Shown: positions 61,527-64,000 of the stretch, one piece after another | Position numbering within the stretch: position 1 is the first letter of the stretch | How the letters are laid out: each line of letters starts with the position of its first letter | Assembly (NCBI RefSeq): GCF_963678975.1 | Contig: NC_089279.1 | Span: forward strand, 24,848,004-24,912,003 | Direction of reading: 5' to 3' | DNA from: Dysidea avara | Lineage: Eukaryota > Porifera > Demospongiae > Dictyoceratida > Dysideidae | DNA: 64,000 bases | The notes under the pieces: model-generated | Database searches by the model: none | The model's input: the letters and a program-made list of their open reading frames with translations, nothing else | What the model was told of the DNA's origin: nothing | Program-made: the position numbers and the translations under genes

Positions 61527-62282
61527 ACCACCACACCATACTCTATACTGATCACTGGAGCCAATAGAGGACTGGGATTAGCTCTAGTGAAGCATATGCT
61601 GGCCAGTAACCCGCGACCTCATCACGTGATAGCTACCAGCAGAAGCCTAGGAGGAGAAGGAAGCAAAGAGCTAGAGGAGTTGGCAGCTAAAGAGCCTCGT
61701 CTTTCTGTGCTGCAGTTAAATGTTGATAATTATGCTACATTCCCAACTCTAGCAAAGGAAGTAGATGGAATAGTGAAAGAGAATGGGCTAAATGTACTCG
61801 TGAATAATGCAGGTATTCACATAAGAAGAGGATTAGAAGATGTGACTGTTGATGACATGACACAAACATTTGCCACCAACACAATTGGTCCACTAATGCT
61901 CACACAATCATTCCTACCACTACTGAAGAGAGCTGCTAGTCATGCTTCAGATAAACCACTTGGCTGGCAGAGAGCAGTTGTTATAAATATGACTAGTATA
62001 CTTGGCTCTATTTCATCCAACAACTCTGGTGGTCTATATCCTTACCGCAGTAGCAAGGCAGCTCTCAATGCTATCACAAAATCTCTTAGTGTTGACCTAG
62101 TGAAGGATGGGATTATTACTTGTTCAGTTCATCCAGGATGGGCACAAACTGACATGGGAGGACCTAATGCTCCGGTCACTATTGAGGAGTCAGTCCAGGG
62201 AATGTTGAAGTTGTTTGCTAAACTTGATGAGAATTCCAATGGTGGCTTCTTCCTGTATGATGGTTCTACGATTAACTGGTAA
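61527..62282 (+). CDS. Short-chain dehydrogenase/reductase 2, main exon
   Basis: It has the same layout as copy 1: a TTTTACAG acceptor, 251 residues and a TAA stop, with TGANRGLG, NNAG, YRSSK and HPGWAQTDMGG. Protein identity to copy 1 is high overall but uneven. The stretch after KEPRLSVLQLNVDNYATFPT differs at many residues, while the block from NNAG to SDKP is identical in DNA. The start codon lies in an upstream exon not identified. Confidence 0.88.
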   Translation, partial: TTTPYSILITGANRGLGLALVKHMLASNPRPHHVIATSRSLGGEGSKELEELAAKEPRLSVLQLNVDNYATFPTLAKEVDGIVKENGLNVLVNNAGIHIRRGLEDVTVDDMTQTFATNTIGPLMLTQSFLPLLKRAASHASDKPLGWQRAVVINMTSILGSISSNNSGGLYPYRSSKAALNAITKSLSVDLVKDGIITCSVHPGWAQTDMGGPNAPVTIEESVQGMLKLFAKLDENSNGGFFLYDGSTINW

Positions 62283-63402
62283 TTACTAGGCTAGCTGGCT
62301 AGGGATATATTTTATGTTGCAAAATGTATTATATGGTGAACTTAGTGAATTTGATGTATAAGTTATGGTGTACATTTGATTGTGTGTACATTGAACATAG
62401 CTATAATATTCATTCAACACACATACAATTGATGCTTGTGTTACCTGTATGGTTAAGTGTCAGCAGCTTTATTATTGGCCACATTCAGTGACATTCATCA
62501 GCACTCATTATTTGTTGGACTTTGCTTTCTTTCTTTCTGTATAATGGTTGTTTTGTGACATCATGCATGAAAGATATCAAGTCAAGTACTGTAATCTCTG
62601 TTTTTACCATATAACACTCGTTGAATTACATGCCCAGTTCTGCATGTAGCATACATATTATGATTGCATGAGAAAAGTCTTTAGAGGCATGCATTTGGTT
62701 TTTTTGTTGGTTTTCATGCTCTGGTCACAATACTCTTCTCATATCGCAAACTTCAATCAGATGTATAAAATGTGTATAGCATTTCATGGTACAAAAATCT
62801 CAACTAGGGCAACATGGATGGAGACAATGTATTCCTTGTAAACATGTTATATTATTGCTGATATCAAAAACAGTGAGGATGCAAATAAGTATAGTGACAT
62901 TATGTCATCATGTATTGTAATGTATATTAAAAATAGTTACAATGTGTATTATTTCCAACTTCAGAAAATGCTGAGTAGTGCTGTGCTATTGTTCACTGGT
63001 TGAATGCTATGTAAACATTAGGGACTTAAATCAGAAACAATTATGCTGATGAACAATTTACACAGATAGTTGCATCATGCCTTTTGACCATGCAGGTTAA
63101 AGTAAATAATTGTGGTTAATATGTGGTGGAGGGAATTTTAACCTCTTACCCACAAGCCAACCATGCAAGTTATAATTGTAGCATACATATAGCGCTATTT
63201 CAATACACCACACATCATGAGATATTCTGTGGAACAATGTAACTAACGCTACAAGCCTAATAGCACGCACATACTCTAACTCTAGGTGGTTAATTATATA
63301 ATGTAGGACATGCAGGACAGCTGGTAATGGGAGACCAACCCCATCATCAAAAGCATAGCCACACCTCTAACTATCACACAATTGCAATTCTCTCCAACAA
63401 GA
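62283..63402. other. Spacer between dehydrogenases 2 and 3
   Basis: AT-rich, no repeat or gene recognised. It should contain the polyadenylation region of copy 2 and the promoter of copy 3. Confidence 0.4.
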
Positions 63403-64000
63403 ATGTGCAGCTTGAATAACAGCAAATTCCAGGTGAGCATATCAAATTAGTTGTTTACCTCACTGCTCTTCTAGTTTACATTGCTATGACAATCAATAGC
63501 AACTCATGATCATTTGTCTCAGTGCGTGTGTCTGTTCTGTGTCTATTCTTGTAACAGTGAGCAATTAACTGCAGCTTATAGTGATGTAGATGGAGTGATC
63601 ATATTATATCACAAATTAGTACAAGGCTTTATTGTGGTATACAGGAAGTCACAACAGTGGAATACCCTTGCAAAATGCATGATTACATCATAGAGGTGTC
63701 ACATACAACTTATAGTTTCCCAGGGACTGCACTTAATTTTTGCCTATAAATGCTTCTTCATGATGGAATTTTTTTATTAATTCATTGTACTAAATCACAT
63801 GTGCAGCTGAAAAATTACTGGTTTACAGATGGGAAGTCTGCTAGTTAAACCCCACAAAACTCCTACTCCAGTATGTTAGTGTATAGTGTGTGTTTGTTTA
63901 CTGAGTGCTACTGAAAACTTGCAGACTAAAATTCCATATGCTGTGATGATCACTGGAGCAAATAGAGGGTTAGGATTGCAGGTTGTGAAAGATCTTTTGG
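63403..64000 (+). CDS. Short-chain dehydrogenase/reductase 3, 5' end (runs off window)
   Basis: Exon 1 is 63403-63432, ATG to CAG, encoding MCSLNNSKFQ, with a GTGAGC donor. Exon 2 starts at 63925 after a TTGCAG acceptor in the same phase and reads TKIPYAVMITGANRGLG, then LQVVKDLL, to the window edge. This copy shows the gene structure of the family: a ten-residue first exon and a long second exon. It is more diverged from copies 1 and 2 than they are from each other. Confidence 0.8.

Overview
The window is nuclear DNA of an invertebrate animal. It carries spliced GT-AG genes with mostly short introns, a CYLD-type CAP-Gly protein, an intact DHX16/Prp2 helicase gene, a seven-transmembrane receptor and a tandem short-chain dehydrogenase cluster. 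About half of the sequence is transposable elements, mostly small inverted-repeat (MITE) families. The intron-rich but compact genes and the MITE density make me lean towards a sponge (demosponge). That is an inference; the sequence alone does not prove it.

Layout. 1-3.9 kb: minisatellites and MITEs. 3.9-4.9 kb (-): 5' part of a CYLD-like gene. 7.5-22.5 kb (+): complete 30-exon DHX16 gene, 1040 codons, whose longer introns hold a DIRS-type fossil, three hAT-type MITEs, a pogo/Tigger-type MITE and others. 24.6-25.7 kb (-): two-exon gene for a secreted coiled-coil protein with three copies of an unrecognised four-cysteine repeat. 26-39.4 kb: repeat land, including a 3.9 kb non-autonomous hAT-type element with a perfect 8-bp target duplication that carries a 2 kb minisatellite, and three further relatives of its non-coding core. 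39.5-41.3 kb (-): a possible small exon and a 7TM receptor gene with one apparent frame break. 43.2-44.0, 61.5-62.3 and 63.4-64.0 kb (+): three tandem short-chain dehydrogenase genes; the first two share a 159-bp identical patch that looks like gene conversion.

The 18 kb between the first two dehydrogenases is a nest of insertions. A Harbinger-like MITE (49.17-59.35 kb) was split by a BEL/Pao LTR element (49.27-59.11 kb). An ISL2EU DNA transposon (49.30-52.99 kb) sits in the left LTR and a hAT MITE (58.37-58.96 kb) in the right LTR. The ISL2EU element has an open THAP-DDE transposase and, convergent to it, a SWIM-YqaJ-PHD protein with two frame breaks.

The best candidates for something undescribed are the four-cysteine DDTDRR repeat protein, the minisatellite-bearing hAT element with its conserved non-coding core, the ISL2EU accessory protein with a PHD finger, and a 19-bp motif (ACTCTAATAGARCAGTCAC) scattered at a dozen places.
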